Assembly (NCBI GenBank): GCA_017562135.1
Contig: QEYB01001046.1
Coordinates: forward strand, 4,588,001-4,652,000
Reading direction: 5' to 3'
DNA: 64,000 nucleotides
Source: Dipylidium caninum
Taxonomy: Eukaryota > Platyhelminthes > Cestoda > Cyclophyllidea > Dipylidiidae
Shown here piece after piece: positions 27,401 to 37,143 of this stretch. The position numbers and the translations under genes are program-made. The notes under the pieces are model-generated. The model was not told the DNA's origin, did not search any database, and saw only the letters and a program-made list of their open reading frames with translations. The stretch's first letter is position 1, and the number at the start of each line of letters is the position of its first letter.

Positions 27401-29152
27401 TCTAAATATAGGTACTTGAAAACCAAATAATAACAGGTGATAAATTATCCCTCTCCCGTTTTAATTTTTTCTTAAATACAGGAAGCAAATAAAAAATAAT
27501 CGTTTGTTACTCAAGTATATTCTCCCTTTAGTTCACCTGTCTAAGAAACTGATGTTTATTAGCCATATGACCAACAAGCACAGTTCCGCAGAATTTTAGT
27601 GTCCTTATCCTCTTTTAATTTACAAATCGTACAAAATTCTCACTGATTTAAAAAATGGCTGATGGTAGTTAGGAGCGAAACGTATAAGCCATACTACAGA
27701 TAATTCACAGTCAGATTATAAGAGCGGAGCAACGAAAATTGGTCACTGAATTAAACTAAGACCTAAGTCAGAATAACACGTTGTCGTAAGCTAAAATTTT
27801 AAATGTCTAAATAAGTTGAAGTGTAAAGGGTTGAAAATAGGTTTTCGGATTCAAATGGCAAGGATTAATGTCGCGTTATCCACATACCGATAGACGGTAT
27901 TTCAACACCTCCGACGATATTCCCGATAATTTCCTCCAAACTAAACTCTTTTGGGCTGTCCATGAAGGTAGTATAGAGTATGCTCAGGCAGTTCTAAAAT
28001 AAGCAATTTTATCTGCTTTAAAAGAGGATAGAAGTGTGCAACGAGAAGTTATGCCGTAAAAAATTTGTTTTGATTTTTACCGGTAAATTCCAAAAATGTA
28101 TAAGAATATGTGAGATCGAAGTATCGAGGAGGGAAGATTATTCCTCAATTGATATCTATTAACGCACCTGAAGCACCTTGAAGTGTTGGTGGGCGAGCAA
28201 GAAGAACGATACATTTTGGTGCGAAAAGTTCCGTAGGCCGAATAAGGTTAGGGTCTACTGATACTCCGTTAACACTACCCGTAACCGCGGAGACACTCTC
28301 GGAACTATCTAAGGGACTAAGACTGCCGACAGGAGAAGTTGTGATGACCGTCTGATGAACGCACGTATCCATTGTGTTGGTGGTGCGATTACCATGACAA
28401 TGCTGCTGGATAATGAGTTGTTGTTGACACGAGACTGCCTCGTAAAAGGTAAGACAGGCAGCGTAATAGTGACTGCCATCTACATCCGTTAGGTAGGCAA
28501 CGAAAAATGTTGGGGCCTGACGGTTTTTTGTCAAGCGCCATCCGCATGGTTGGCAAAACTAAAAAACAATGGGTTTGAGCGAGGACTAGAAAGAAAAGAA
28601 ACCGTGCATATATAACAAGGTTGAATTTAACAAAAAAAGCCATATATAAGCGTCCGTCAGTTGATGTCAAGGAAAAGTACAAATTAGGTGAGACAAATAT
28701 AGACAAGTGAAATCTTCCAACATACCGACTCCACATGAAATTCATAGGGGTAGTTTTTCCACTCTTCCGTGGGAAATCGCTGCAATACTCGTCCCTGGCT
28801 CTCATACTCAACTGCAAATAAGAAAATTATGTAAGAAAAGCTAAAAACGAAGTCACGCAGCAGCAAGTAAGTAGGACGATGAGACTACAGATTATTCAGT
28901 TTCAAAGCAAAAAAAGGTGTAGAGTGGGCCACAGAGTGTTTTCATTAAGAGTTTAAAAGTAAAATATAAGCGAAGGGAGAAACGAATTGAGAAAAATTAT
29001 GGATCACTGAGAGCCAAAAAAGCGTTTGCAAAAGGACGAAATCGGATATAACTTGCTTTCACCGCTGATTAAACAAAATGACAGAATTTTAAGTTACTCG
29101 ATTTGTCGAAATCATATCCAACAATAACGACATAGTCCGCAAGGCGGATCAT
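2912..29152 (-). CDS. SBF1/SBF2-like: SET-binding factor / myotubularin-related pseudophosphatase (MTMR5/MTMR13), 33 coding exons
   Basis: Exons on the minus strand, high to low: 29152-29098, 28811-28726, 28558-28168, 27993-27888, 26827-26711, 25119-24987, 24239-24131, 23855-23742, 23584-23387, 23201-22926, 21800-21652, 21152-20990, 20601-20320, 19714-19532, 18843-18464, 18311-18216, 17457-17177, 16786-16713, 16546-16245, 15810-15408, 14660-14347, 13806-13490, 13352-13160, 12346-12050, 10337-10128, 9069-8921, 8711-8274, 6929-6396, 5363-5190, 5093-4377, 4248-3923, 3460-3066, 3004-2912. All have GT-AG borders. Phases chain throughout, except that one surplus base must be assumed in exons 3, 19 and 32; the total is then 2,684 codons including the stop. 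The start [15 protein letters not shown] matches the human SBF1 start and the last exon ends the PH domain. SBF proteins carry a Rab-directed DENN module and an inactive myotubularin domain that partners active MTMR phosphatases on endosomal membranes. The least certain exons are 16 (18311-18216) and the linker exons 21, 24 and 25. Exons 22 and 28 each had a rival donor, settled by phase and alignment length. Paralogue identity (SBF1 versus SBF2) cannot be decided. Confidence 0.93.
3923..4248 (-). other. SBF exon 31: atypical C1 (DAG-type) zinc finger
   Basis: Exon 31 encodes about residues 2,414-2,522. It shows the C1 ligand order: H2415, then the CDAC pair at 2429/2432, the CMDC pair at 2448/2451, H2456, C2459 and C2467. 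The spacings are H-x13-C-x2-C-x15-C-x2-C-x4-H-x2-C-x7-C. The usual pattern is H-x12-C-x2-C-x13/14-C, so two loops are each longer by one residue. The QG motif of phorbol-ester-binding C1 domains is absent. This points to a structural or non-DAG-binding finger. The first histidine is only included if the acceptor at 4,249-4,250 is used, which is also the one in phase with exon 30. Confidence 0.8.
5675..5712. repeat. 19-bp perfect tandem duplication
   Basis: Two adjacent identical copies of ctcgattccatttagaaat (5675-5693 and 5694-5712) inside SBF intron 28. The next three bases (ctc) start a third copy. Confidence 0.95.
10929..11655 (-). mobile_element. Decayed mariner-type transposase inside an SBF intron
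   Basis: Three overlapping frames on the minus strand, read from high to low, follow the mariner transposase order. First is an N-terminal helix-turn-helix remnant with [14 protein letters not shown] and RRFEKC. Next is an [13 protein letters not shown] linker. Then comes [13 protein letters not shown] with the first catalytic Asp, followed by [16 protein letters not shown]. Last are [14 protein letters not shown] and a strand with HCDDA around the second Asp. The frame then breaks up before the third catalytic residue, so the copy is dead. Terminal inverted repeats were not identified. It lies in the intron between SBF exons 24 and 25, in the same orientation as the gene. Confidence 0.85.
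15408..16546 (-). other. SBF exons 19-20: GRAM/PH-GRAM domain
   Basis: About residues 1,065-1,298. Exon 19 opens with [14 protein letters not shown] and ends, after one surplus base, with [19 protein letters not shown], the typical GRAM core. Exon 20 continues with [15 protein letters not shown] and ends with the [14 protein letters not shown] helix, matching the family. The GRAM fold binds phosphoinositides in myotubularins. An insertion of about 45 residues with Asn/Glu-rich content sits inside exon 19 before the core strand. Confidence 0.85.
16713..21800 (-). other. SBF exons 11-18: SBF2-type helical region and linker
   Basis: About residues 529-1,064. After the FPRL motif in exon 11, the helical region characteristic of SBF proteins follows: [21 protein letters not shown] in exon 12, the [17 protein letters not shown] helix in exon 13, and an [12 protein letters not shown] segment in exon 14. 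Exon 15 holds the [17 protein letters not shown] helix, then a Thr/Ala-rich stretch. Exons 16 and 17 are low-complexity linker (Gly-rich run in exon 17) followed by a [13 protein letters not shown] helix. Exon 18 (74 nt) bridges in phase to the GRAM region. Confidence 0.82.
19948..19969. repeat. (ATTT)n microsatellite
   Basis: About five and a half copies of the tetranucleotide attt, inside SBF intron 13. Confidence 0.9.
22926..29152 (-). other. SBF exons 1-10: tripartite DENN module
   Basis: Exons 1-10 encode about residues 1-528. The uDENN part has the start motif [10 protein letters not shown], then [13 protein letters not shown], then FCQPCGW, then [10 protein letters not shown] and [13 protein letters not shown]. 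The cDENN part has [20 protein letters not shown], then NTYVPILPK and [13 protein letters not shown]. The dDENN part has [19 protein letters not shown] and the [10 protein letters not shown] segment. Order and spacing match human SBF1 almost one for one. DENN modules act as Rab guanine-nucleotide exchange factors; which Rab is used here cannot be read from sequence. An insertion of Gln/Thr/Ser-rich sequence separates two uDENN strands within exon 3. Confidence 0.92.
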
Positions 29153-29737
29153 CTCCCTTTGAGGGTACCGCTATTCATTTAGAGAAATTTTAAAAAGTAT
29201 AAACTGTACTTAGAAAAGCCGTTAGAAAAGTTTCTTTTAAAACGCGATATTTTAATGAACATTACTAGAAAATCTATCCTTTGAAAACAGTTTTCGGCAT
29301 TTCGCGATTTATTTAGTTTGGGTGAAGAGGTTTTGTCTCCACGTGACGGTTCAGAGTAATTTGGCGTGTCCATGGGGCGCCACGCTCACGCACCGCAAAA
29401 AAGTGTGCTAGTCAAAAATATCAAGTAGTTGTATTTGCAATCCATAACTAAAGCTTTTTGCGATATGCATATGTATTACCGTTGGAGCTAATGGGGCATT
29501 GAGCAATAGCTTTAAGCTCTGCAGAGACAGTAATCGATAGTTTCCTATGCGGAGCCTCTTATGAAAGTCACCTCATCCTAATTTACAACCTGGAATCTTT
29601 TAGTATTTATTTTATAACGGACTGACGTTTGTAAGATAGCTAATATTCGCTTGAATGGTGTAATTTAATTTTTGACACTTTGTTTAAGTCCCTCTCAGGC
29701 CCATACGACTAATACCGTTTTCGCTTTTTGCTTGCTG
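29153..29737. promoter_or_regulatory. Divergent promoter interval between SBF and RPS13
   Basis: These 585 bp separate the SBF start codon (minus) from the RPS13 start codon (plus), so the two 5' UTRs and promoters must share it. A pyrimidine-rich stretch (gttttcgctttttgcttgct) lies directly before the RPS13 ATG, in keeping with a 5'TOP-like leader or a trans-splice acceptor. I cannot identify a TATA box with confidence. On the plus strand, DNA left of here is rich in A and DNA right of here is rich in T, as expected for introns and flanks transcribed outward in both directions. Confidence 0.6.
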
Positions 29738-30224
29738 ATGGGGCGTGTGTATGGTCACGGAAAGGGTATTTCTCAAAGCACCTTGCCCTATCGGCGCTCT
29801 GTTCCCACTTGGCAAAAATTAACTGCTGAGGAAGTGAAGGAGCAAATTTATAAACTTGCCCGAAAGGGTTTGACTCCATCCCAAATTGGTAAGTTGTCCT
29901 CCGCGTTTCGATAATCCCAGGTGTCATTCTTCGCGATAGCCATGGTGTTGCCCAAGTACGGTGGTTAGCTGGCAGCAAGATAGTTCGTATATTAAGAACT
30001 GCTGGTCTCGCCCCCGCTAACCAGATGACTTATACCATCTGATCAAGAAGGCTGTTGCCATCCGAAAACATCTTGACAGAAACCGCAAGGACAAGGACGG
30101 AAAATACAGACTTATCCTGACTGAGAGTCGGATTCATCGTATCGTACGATACTATAAAAGAAAGCGGGTTCTTCCCCCTAACTGGAAGTATGACAGCTCC
30201 ACCGCTTCAGCCCTTGTAGCTTAA
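29738..30224 (+). CDS. RPS13: 40S ribosomal protein S13 (uS15), two exons with a 32-bp intron and one missing base
   Basis: The product starts [20 protein letters not shown] and continues [20 protein letters not shown], then [10 protein letters not shown], which is unmistakably eukaryotic S13/uS15. It belongs to the small ribosomal subunit. Exon 1 is 29738-29888 and exon 2 is 29921-30224. The intron 29889-29920 is 32 bp, with GTAAGT at its start and CCCAG at its end, and splicing restores [16 protein letters not shown]. In exon 2 the frame breaks at 30021-30022, where aaccagatg should read aacccagatg. Adding one C restores the frame to the stop and gives 151 residues, the usual family length, ending SSTASALVA. 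The missing base lies in a C run, so an assembly error is more likely than a real mutation. The true intron argues against a processed pseudogene. Confidence 0.93.
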
Positions 30225-32796
30225 TTTTTTTCGAAATATATTTTGGTACATGCCGCTTCCGGATCTTATACTCACACAAGCTACAAATCATTTATGGCCA
30301 ATTTTTAAGAGTTGAATGATTCTATAGACTTGTAGATTCTGATACCTGGTGTTTCACACCGCGAAGCATTGATACTATCAACTGTCGGCCACATTGTTTA
30401 ATGCATGTTGAGAATTATTCTTTCAAAAACTTTTTGGGATTTATCAGTACGTTAGGGGTGCTTTTCTTTGGCATCCTGCTGCCAATATCAGTGAGCAGTT
30501 CGCTGGGAGAGGAATGAAGGACGATAGCACGTAACTCAGCTCGTAATGGCATTAGATGTAACTAATTCTTAAGAATCGGGCGTCGTGGGTGTAGCTGCCT
30601 TTGTCACTTTTTTCTCGTATCTGTAGGTCATGGGCCTTTACCTTAGCGGTTACTTGCACGGCTATTTCGGTCTTTCCCAATAGTGTTTTATTTTAATTCG
30701 GTGGAGACGTCTTGCAGCCGTGCTGTTGAGTGTCATTCGGTTGCTAATGGCTGTTTATCTGTTGGGAAGTTGGTTTATTTAATTTGTTGTGTGATGTTTT
30801 ACTATTTGAGCCCACTTTTATAAGCGCTAATGATTTGCGTTACGTAAAGACAGCTATGAGGCTGTTGAGACATTTATGTGTATTTGTCGTTGTTCATCGT
30901 GCCTTATGTCACCAAGTGTTGTGGCTCACTAGATGCAATACATAAGCCAGTTTTTTCTGTTTTTGTATCCAAATTTTTGATAAAAACCTACCGAAGCGCT
31001 TTGTAACTCATCGGTGTGGTGTCATTAAAGCATATTCAATAATCGGTGTCAAAATGTTATTTTTACGGAAGTCACTTTCCGCTGTTCTGCGCTGTTGGTA
31101 CCAGAGATTCGTTGAGTAATTGCGGGTGGGAAGTTATTTCTAACGTTATGTATTCCTAGATGGAAATTAGCCTTGTTTGCGTTAGTCTTTTTTGAGATAT
31201 TTCGTCTTAGAGCAGTCGTATTACATCAAGGTCCTCAAGACGAGCCCACAGATGACATTTTCTGTGTCCATGATATTCAAAACTGACAGCTTGTCACGTT
31301 ACGGTACCGCTACAGTAATGTCTAAATGGGAAAGTTTGATAGTAGACTGCTCAAGTTCCCAGCGTTATTGCCTTTACGCATGTCCTCTTGAATAGTGATT
31401 GCGCTCTGCATTATTTAACTCTTCGGTGGGGTCAAAGTAGCGTTTCCTTAAGAGAGTACTTGTAAAGCTGTTGATACATTTTTTAACTTTCATTGATCTC
31501 GTTTCCGAATCATGGAGTTTGCCTCAAGAAGTGTGGTCCTTTAAAGCAATGAAAATTTGCCATGTGTTCCAGGTCAAGATCTCGTGTAGTTTATTCCTCG
31601 ATAGCATCATAGTCAGCCCATCGATTTAAAATCTCCCTAGATTTCTAACCCAAGATCTCTTTGAGATGGTAGGTAGTGGGTATTATGTCTCACTCGTGTT
31701 CATGGGTTCTGTACACATTAATATCCGTTTCTGTAACTGACGACTTCGAGTACCTTCGTTCATTCACTTTTAAACATTCAAAAGCATCTGTTCTTTCTGC
31801 AGTTCATCTGATTGCCTTAAAAGGTATCCCGTTTACTTGTCTCGTTGGCAATGAGTAACGCTTTAATATACGGCTTTGTTTAGCTTGGAAACTTATTTAA
31901 CATTGTCTTAACCTAATAATTCTTGAAATTCAAATGCACCACGTTAAATAGTTTTATGCGCAATCGATGCCGCTTAAAAAATTCTGAGAAATATATCTAT
32001 AATGTATAGAATATTTTGGAAGCCTGCAAAGATCCACATTATTTCTTATTTCCTCGGAGAAGTCTTAGTGTTATGGCGGTTTATAGAAAATGCGGATTCC
32101 ACCACTCCGACCACTGAACGACTTTCTTTTTTCGTGCTATGGTGTACCAAATATGGAATCAGTGAATACGCGTTTTACATCGAACATGCTATATTACCAA
32201 ACTAATTATTTCCTCATAACGGCAGTTTTACTAGGGAATCAACTTGTATGTTGGATCCATGATTTACTGCTGCCTTTAGGATATTATCCCCAATTAGCGT
32301 TTTGGTTAGTTCCTCTACCCTTACTTTCGCCGTAATACTTTGCAATAATTTGGATAGCTGGTGGCCGTTTGCTTCCCGACCCTCCAATGTAGTTGTATAC
32401 GCAATGGTTTGCACGATCATCTTGCTCTACATGTTACCAATGATGACCCCGACTATTCTCTGTCTGGCTTCAATTTCTCTTGGTTTGATGCTATTTTTTT
32501 CATTGTTTAGTTATTATGTTGCATGCACTGCTACGTCAGAGGAACATGCTGAATAAGGTTACTCGATTGGTGGAGTCCAACGCCCCTGGCCGCTATAAGT
32601 CCCCAATGGGATTACTTTTAGGAAAGTATGGGGAATAACTCAATGTTTACTACTTTTTGATCGACGTTATTGTTTCGAATCTCGCTGTGACTTACGTTAT
32701 TCACCTGTATATAACACTGCCGCTCTGCATATAATTTGTGAGATTTACTGGTGCTTGAATCTTTCGTCTCCATTGATCATTTTTTGTGTACCGTTA
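30225..32796. other. T-rich stretch without a recognisable gene
   Basis: After the RPS13 stop the plus strand is T-rich. Short open frames at 32002-32556 look membrane-like only because T-rich codons encode Phe/Leu/Ile. I see no conserved protein, RNA gene or repeat here. Part of it may be further decayed retrotransposon sequence belonging to the fragment that follows. Confidence 0.5.
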
Positions 32797-33004
32797 ATTA
32801 CTAATCGGCTTTTATACTGCTTCGGGATGCTTCTATTTGCAGCTTATGCAATTGATGACCTTTTGGATGAAGCGATATTTTAATACATAAAAACAGAGCA
32901 TTTTGATGTCGACTTTAGTATACATCGATGATATTTTAATTTCCGAGAGCGGCATTGATGTCGTAATGGATGAACTAGATACTTATATGTGTTCAGCTAC
33001 CTAA
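32797..33004 (+). mobile_element. Decayed LTR-retrotransposon reverse transcriptase fragment (Ty3/gypsy-like)
   Basis: At 32821-32880 the plus strand reads FGMLLFAAYAIDDLLDEAIF, which fits the FGL...APATFQRLMDEVL motif of retrotransposon reverse transcriptase. It is followed by a stop. In the next frame, 32921-32950 reads YIDDILISES, the catalytic YxDD block, at the expected short distance downstream. A frameshift and stop between the blocks, and a further stop at 33002, show the copy is dead. No long terminal repeats, integrase or RNase H were recognised nearby. Confidence 0.7.
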
Positions 33005-36000
33005 TTTGTATCTCGCCGTCGGTGCGATATTCAGCCGGTGGTTAGTGGGATAATTTCGTCCTTATATGCGACTTTGTAGTAACTGCCGCATGCTTCGAAA
33101 AGGGTACGTTGGGACGCCTCAAGACGTTGTTGATCTTGTATTGGTGGAATACTAGTTTTTACTTTCTTTCCCAATTTTCTGGGACTTGGGACCGCATGCA
33201 ATCTCTTAAGGATTTTCCTCTTCGCAAACACGTTCGGGACGTGAATTTTTCGCTTGTTTTATTGTAAGTGTGGTTTGTGCCGAGGCGAGTTGCACTTCTC
33301 ATTCTAACGGTCCGTAAAAGTAACTAGGTGAAGGTTGTCATGCTATTTAAGCCGTACAGCAGTTTTGATCTTCACTATTCGCAGCTCCGCGACTGATGAC
33401 GAGGCGAGTAGGATCACGCTATAAGTTGTGATTTCCAAATCCTGACATCGCCTTTCGCACTACCACTTTGCTTACGTGCGTACTTCCTAACGTTCTTTTG
33501 GTGAAGTTTATTGACTTCATCGTAAAAGCGTTAATTAGCAGGCAGTCGCGCTTTATCCTCTCAGGAGGGAGTGTGCCCAGCTCCTAGATTTGCTGCCAAA
33601 CCTCTACGCTCTTGATAATGTGAGGCGACTGCGGAATCATTCAGTAAAACAACCTCACACAACTTCACCGATTCCCGTCTTTAGCTTCTTGATTGATGAT
33701 AGGATCTTGGCACTGGTGCATTTCGTGTTCAAGGTGCAGGATCCAGGCGTTTTGTGAACTTAGCACGCACATTTCTTGAGGACGACTAAATTCAGTGTAA
33801 TTTTAATAGTTTTGCTTGATGTGGTCGAGTCTATCGTCATCATAATGGCCGTCCTTGGCTGAGTGGCGAGATTTTGTTCAAAGTCTTACATGTTGGGGAG
33901 GCCACACTGGCCATCGAGTGAGCGTATCCGGCCCCAGGGCGTCTTTAATCAGTTTCCCAAATCGAAGCAATGTGAAAATAGTGGGTCCGACCTTTGGCCC
34001 CTCTACGCAAGTGTGGCTTGGCTTATGTTCGGCGTGATCGTTCTGAACGCATACGACCATGCAATTGCGCTAGGAGTGCATTTAGTTTGTTGTGCAGACT
34101 GAGAAAATGGGGATTAGCCACCCTTTTTGTTGCAATTTGACTTATCGAAAAAGGCGTATATCTTTATATGGAATTGACGCATTGTTAGGAGTATAGTGAT
34201 AATATCACTTGTAGACATACGAAATATGGTCTTTCGTCGGCAAATAACGGGTAGGCTTTACGGTTGCCATCTTGTCTAGGAATTTCTCAACCAATAAGGC
34301 TCTGGCTCTTCTTCGGTCGCACTACCTAAGCGCCTTGATAGGAGGTTCGACTCCATTAAATGATAGTAATAAAATCGTTAGGAAATAGAAATGCTTTTAA
34401 TGATTACAGAGTGTCTTCTTTGGCTCAACACTCTCACTATATAACAATTGCGCTTGTTTAAATTCACTATTCCGCACCACACTTTATGATTCACTCGCTG
34501 AAGTTGACTTTTAAGTTATTTCCCCACATGAAACTCGTTTTCAACTAGTCTTTTTGCCTGTACCAATGCAAAATCACTCCCGTAAACGCTTCTACTTCAG
34601 AAGTATCTGTAAATTTTATCTATTTGTCCGTAAATTTCTTTATTTGTCCTGGTGTAGCAAGCAACCAAAGTGGGACTAAGGCAGTCTCCTATATCCTTAA
34701 GGAGAGCCGTTCTTCAAGTCCTTGGGCAAAGTTACTGCTCTTCCGTGAGAGGTTGGTTCTGCTCCAACCGTCTTTTCGTGGTCCCCCATCCCGTAAACAA
34801 TGTGCCCACGCCTCCTGCTTAGGAGCAATTGACTCGTAGGGGCGGTTTTTCAAACCTTCAATTGTCTCCACTCATTTGCTCAACGGTGTACACAAAGCTC
34901 AAATTCCCTTACTTCTTGAGTGCGACGAAGTTGAGTAGAAGGAGAGTCAATAGGCTTATCCCGTTTGTTAGAAATAAAAGTGAAACAAAATACTCTTAGA
35001 TGGAACCCATTAGTTCTTAATTTTCTCCTCCCTTTGGTTCCAACATCTTAAGTAAAAAATACATCTTAGTTCCGACATCTCAAATGCAAACAGCCATCCT
35101 ATTCAGAATCACATGTGATTTAATGTCTAGTAGGAAGGATCAACAAACAGCGCAACTCCAACAGCGGGGGGAGGAAATAGTATTCTCGGTTGTTTTTCAC
35201 GTGCAAAGACGTATCTCCGAACCGAGAATTCATCTTTTGAGAACCTTTCTTAGCCGAGCCAAAGTGAATATTCCCTTCTTCCCCGAAAATGGCTGTCCGG
35301 TTGCCTCCCCATTCTCAAAAGCACTAAAAATAAAATCTATTCTCCTTCAAACCAGTAGACAACTATGTACCAGGGTTTTCGACAAAGCCTTCCTACGCAG
35401 TTTCATCGTAAAGTATCCTAATTTGTGCATCATTATGTAAAAAGCGGAGCAAGTTGTAGCGTAAATGAGACTTAACTTTCGTTGCCGGTCTCAGATTTGG
35501 TCAACTGTTGGACGTCAAATGCTAATCAAAGGAAATGACGAAAGCGCTTGATGGTCAACCCTCGGGCATCATTTCATAATGAACGCTCTAGTCTAGTTCT
35601 AGTAATTGCAACAAAAGTAGTTCATTTAGCTCAGAATTTCTTAAATCACCCCATTCATTAAGGGTATTTCTTTCAGGCTGCCTGCTTGCGGATGATTGTC
35701 ACCTTCAACGCCCCTCTCCCTCCCCCCCCCGTCTGATGGGTTACAATTGACTCAGCATATTGCCCTCTCAGTGGGTACGATGATCCGTTTATAGCATATC
35801 TACCGCTTCAAAAGCGTGGCGGATGGGGTGCCACGAGTGCGAGTGCCACGAGAAGAAGATTCGTCCAGGTCGAGTGATTCCTCACCCAAACCGGACAGGC
35901 CACAATGGCTTTCTCCACCTCGAAGCCCTCCTTCTCATTTCGTCTGGAATGCGTATTGTAGGAAGTAAGCGGTTTTGATTAAGCATAAAGTTGACGCAGG

Positions 36001-37143
36001 TACCATTGCTTTGAGGACTCCTTTGGGGCTGGTTTATGGATGGCAGAGGGCCCAGGGGAATGTTAAGTGACTCCAATTACGGTAAGGTACTAACTTCTCC
36101 CAAGACAGGCCAGGAAATAAAATTAATCCTAATCAGTGTTTACCTAATTTTCCACCTTTCTAAGAGGTGACAAAATCTAATCACCACTTTGTCTATGTGC
36201 CGCCCAATGGGCTGATGTGGTCTGCTTCTGAGTGTGATGACCACTTAAAAGGTAGCGTTAAAGAACTTGGCTGTAGATTTCTCGAGGCGAGACAGGACTG
36301 TTCCGCGGCAATCGGAAAGGGCTTGGTGGTGATATTCCTGCTTCCTCTACAAATTTCTCTCTCTTCTGTTAAAGAGAGTGGGGAGACCAGTCCGTGATAT
36401 TGGTGTCCGTCAAAGCTGGAGGTAGTGAATTCAGTTAACACTCCAAATGCTCACTTCATTGTTTGTGGGTCCGCCAGAAAATGCAGCACCAAGAAGTACT
36501 GACAAGCAACTATATTAATTGCTCTAAGTGTTGGACCATTGGTAGTGTTCAGCACTTTCAATCAGAAAAAAGCGTGACCACTTCCAAACGGGTAAATTTC
36601 CCCGTGTGAACAATGACCGCATTTTGTGTAGGGCATTTCGAATACTAGCTATCAAATGCACAAAATAACAGTGATATCCCCCCGAGGAATTCTATTGGGA
36701 ATGACTTTAGGTATATTCATTCATTCTTTCATTGGCATGGCTTAATTAAGAACAGCACCGAGGGAGTTGCACGAGTCGCTAAGAGGTCACTTGGAGGAGT
36801 GTTTCTTTGACAGTTACTGTAATTCCATCGTGGCGGGTGCTTTGGGGCTTTTCAACTTCTGCCTTAGAGTGTGTCTGACACACCGTCTGTCCAGTCGGGC
36901 TTGTATTCGTCCATCAGTGAAGCAGATATGCTGCAGTTGAGGGGGACTGTGCTATTCAAACTGGCCGGAACACAGCACGGGACTGCTGTCCTCTGATTGG
37001 CTAGCGCCCACTGCGATCAATCCGATTCGACGGAAGCAATAGCATTTGGGCGCGTAGGATGAAGTCGCCCTCGATGCGTTAGGGCGCACAGCATCCTCTC
37101 TCCCACACTCGCATGCGTACCAACAACCGCGATTTTGACAGTG
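33005..37143. other. Gene-free interval upstream of the RASSF gene
   Basis: I found no convincing coding region. The longest frame (35084-35440, plus, 118 codons) resembles no family known to me. A C run occurs at about 35718-35732. The last few hundred bases up to 37143 should include the promoter and 5' UTR of the RASSF gene. A possible acceptor (ttttgacag, ending 37141) lies two bases before the chosen ATG, so an upstream exon is possible. Confidence 0.5.

Noticed and set aside
29738..30224. RPS13 as a processed pseudogene because of the frame break
   Set aside because: It keeps a genuine GT-AG intron, full family length and an otherwise perfect frame, so an assembly deletion is more likely.
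34280..34380. tRNA-like B box (ggttcgactcc) at about 34343
   Set aside because: No acceptor-stem pairing, A box or anticodon arm could be placed around it.
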